Assembly (NCBI GenBank): GCA_001179505.1
Contig: CDMY01000269.1
Coordinates: 60,984-91,251, forward strand
From: Vitrella brassicaformis
Lineage: Eukaryota; Sar; Vitrellaceae
Direction: 5' to 3'
Length of the DNA stretch: 30,268 nucleotides
Below, one piece after another: positions 28,709-30,268 of this stretch. Position 1 is the first letter of the stretch; each line of letters opens with the position of its first letter. The notes beneath the pieces were generated by a model that saw only the letters and a list, made by a program, of their open reading frames with translations, was not told the origin of the DNA and searched no databases. The translations under genes and the position numbers were made by a program.

Positions 28709-30268
28709 TCATCCGTCCTGACGGCTGATGGCCCGGCGGATCCGGATCCGGATGAAGGCCATGTCGGCGATGCCCCCGAAGATGGCCTCTCGTGCCGCAC
28801 CGATCAGTGCCGCCTCCACTCTCCCCTCATGAGACCCATCGCTGTCTTGGGGCGGCTCCACCAGCAGCGACATGCTCATGCCTGATATGCCATACTGCCC
28901 AGACGACACACACAGACACGGACGAAACTCATGTGCCGCATCTGTGTGTATCATGTGTCGACTGACCTCTTTGACTTTGTCGATGACGTGTTGCAGTTTG
29001 TCGCCGTGCCGCTGCCTCTTGTCGGCCGCCATCATGTCCATCTCACGCTCAATGGCCGACACCAGACGAGCTGAGTCCCACGACTGACTTAGGTCCAAGC
29101 CTCCGTCCCCCCTCACACCATCCCCAGGTGGCCACTGGACGAACCCGCGCCGCTTGAGTGACTGCAGGAAGCGCCGCAGCTGCGATATGATGACGAGTGC
29201 GATGCCCTTGTGGAGGCCGAGGTCGCGGCCGATGTCCTCACACGCCGCCACACTGTCGATGTCGTCCAACATGTCCAACAAACTCACTGCCAAACCGACC
29301 TCCAACTCCTGCACACACAGAAGAGACAACACACACATTCATACCGACTGTCATGTGTGTTGCTCGTTGCTGACCATGATATTGTCGGCTACGTGTCGCA
29401 TGTCGGGTGATGCGTCGGCCTTGAGCAGCTCCACCAGGTGAACCTTCGTCAACTCATCGAACGGAATCACCTCCCCCTCGCGGTTGCCGTCGCCACGTGC
29501 ACCACCCCGCCCGCCGTCATCCATCATGCGATCGGCCGTGGTCGGCTCTCGGGCATCAGGTGCGTGTGGGTCATTCACTGGTGGACGGGGCGGTGGCATC
29601 GTCACGTCGGCGTCGAGTGTCTGGTCGCCAGCAGGCAGCTGCTCGTCATCTGCCGCCTTGAGTCGCTTGGGCCTGGGTGGTGTGGTGTGTTGCTGCCGAT
29701 TGGTCTTCTGAAGCTGTTTGATGAATCGACTGGCGGCTTCCTTGATGTCCTCGCCGTCACGCTGCCCCACCATGGCCGGCAGCTCGTGACGCACAAACGA
29801 GTCGATGGACGCAAAGCTCAGAGAGGGGACGGCCGCCAGCATCGCCCCAATGTTGTGACCCACTTGACCAAACAGGCGACAGAGGACCATCCGCTGGGCG
29901 TGTGTCATGGGCTGCTGGTCCTCAGTGCCGTCCATGTCCATCTCCTGCTGGCGGCATGCCCAAGCGGCATCGATGGCCGCCCCCATGGCCTCCCTGGTGG
30001 CCGCTGAGAGGGGCACCGACTGCACTGGGGTGCCAGGCAGGACCACCTCGACGGCCAGCTGTGGCAGGGCAGACCCACTCCTGAAGCGCAGACAAAGGGG
30101 GGCGTGTCGGGATGGGCTCGGCCGAGTGCCTCCAGCTGCTGGTAGAAGTGGCGAATCAGATGCCCCTGCTGCACCGGCGTCACACGAGGGCCGCGACTGG
30201 CCGTGCGATTCGTCGGCGGCTCAGGCAGAGCGTCTTGCTGCAGCCGACTGAGGGTGTCGCTCTTGAGC
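28709..30268 (-). CDS. Unknown, possibly nuclear protein; partial at the right edge, apparent frameshift
   Basis: Three exons are seen (minus): right edge-29375, 29308-28967, 28894-28709; junctions are GT-AG and phase 0, and the stop is at 28709. Visible: an alpha-helical N-terminal part (SSVLxF-free, for example MVLCRLFGQVGHNIGAMLAA and DIKEAASRFIKQLQKTNRQQ), a basic patch RPKRLK that could be a nuclear signal, an acidic/Pro-rich linker, then helices with LGLHKGIALVIISQLRRFLQ and KRRGFVQW that might form a winged-helix-like unit, and a C-terminal Arg/Ile-rich end. No family is recognised. Upstream of about 30097 the coding-like frame (for example HLIRHFYQQLEALGRAHPD) differs by one from the frame below it. 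One more base in the G6 run at 30097-30102 would join them. Either the assembly lacks a base, the gene is broken, or an intron was missed. The true start is outside the window. Confidence 0.68.

Overview
This is a nuclear eukaryotic window. It holds spliced genes with many short exons, GT-AG introns that often end in a TG-rich run before CAG, microsatellites, and a 300-base assembly gap. Two genes (a methyltransferase and an unknown protein) start with a signal peptide followed by a transit-peptide-like stretch, the two-part leader that sends proteins to plastids with extra membranes. Together with the GC-rich coding sequence and compact introns, this suggests an alga with a complex plastid. 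A chromerid such as Vitrella brassicaformis is my best guess, made from style and not from a search. I joined exons by hand, using splice signals, frame continuity and family similarity.

Layout. 0.2-11.7 kb is gene-dense: a plastid-type SAM methyltransferase (-), a secreted six-EF-hand protein (+), a protoporphyrinogen oxidase of heme/chlorophyll synthesis (-), a leader-bearing protein of unknown function (+), and a four-helix COPI-associated/TVP15-like membrane protein ending in an EF-hand (+). Neighbours sit head-to-head or tail-to-tail with 180-285 bases between them. 11.7-18.7 kb has no intact gene that I recognise. It is a tandem segmental duplication (blocks A and B, each present twice) that carries two differently damaged copies of an unidentified minus-strand gene, plus hairpins, a 166-base tandem repeat and the gap.

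18.8-19.6 kb encodes a divergent histone H3 with the marks of a centromeric variant (CenH3/CENP-A). 20.5-28 kb holds four members of one proline-rich, membrane-tailed protein family, arranged as two head-to-head pairs. The pairs look like copies of each other and flank an unrelated gene of unknown function (23.0-24.8 kb). Two of the four members carry a single in-frame nonsense codon. The intergenic space of the second pair contains a miniature LTR retrotransposon (68-base LTRs, 5-base target duplication, polypurine tract). 28.7 kb to the right edge is a partial minus-strand gene of unknown function with an apparent frameshift at a G6 run.

The genes do not form one pathway. The PPOX and the two leader-bearing proteins fit plastid or tetrapyrrole housekeeping, the EF-hand proteins fit calcium handling in the secretory route, and CenH3 fits chromosome segregation.
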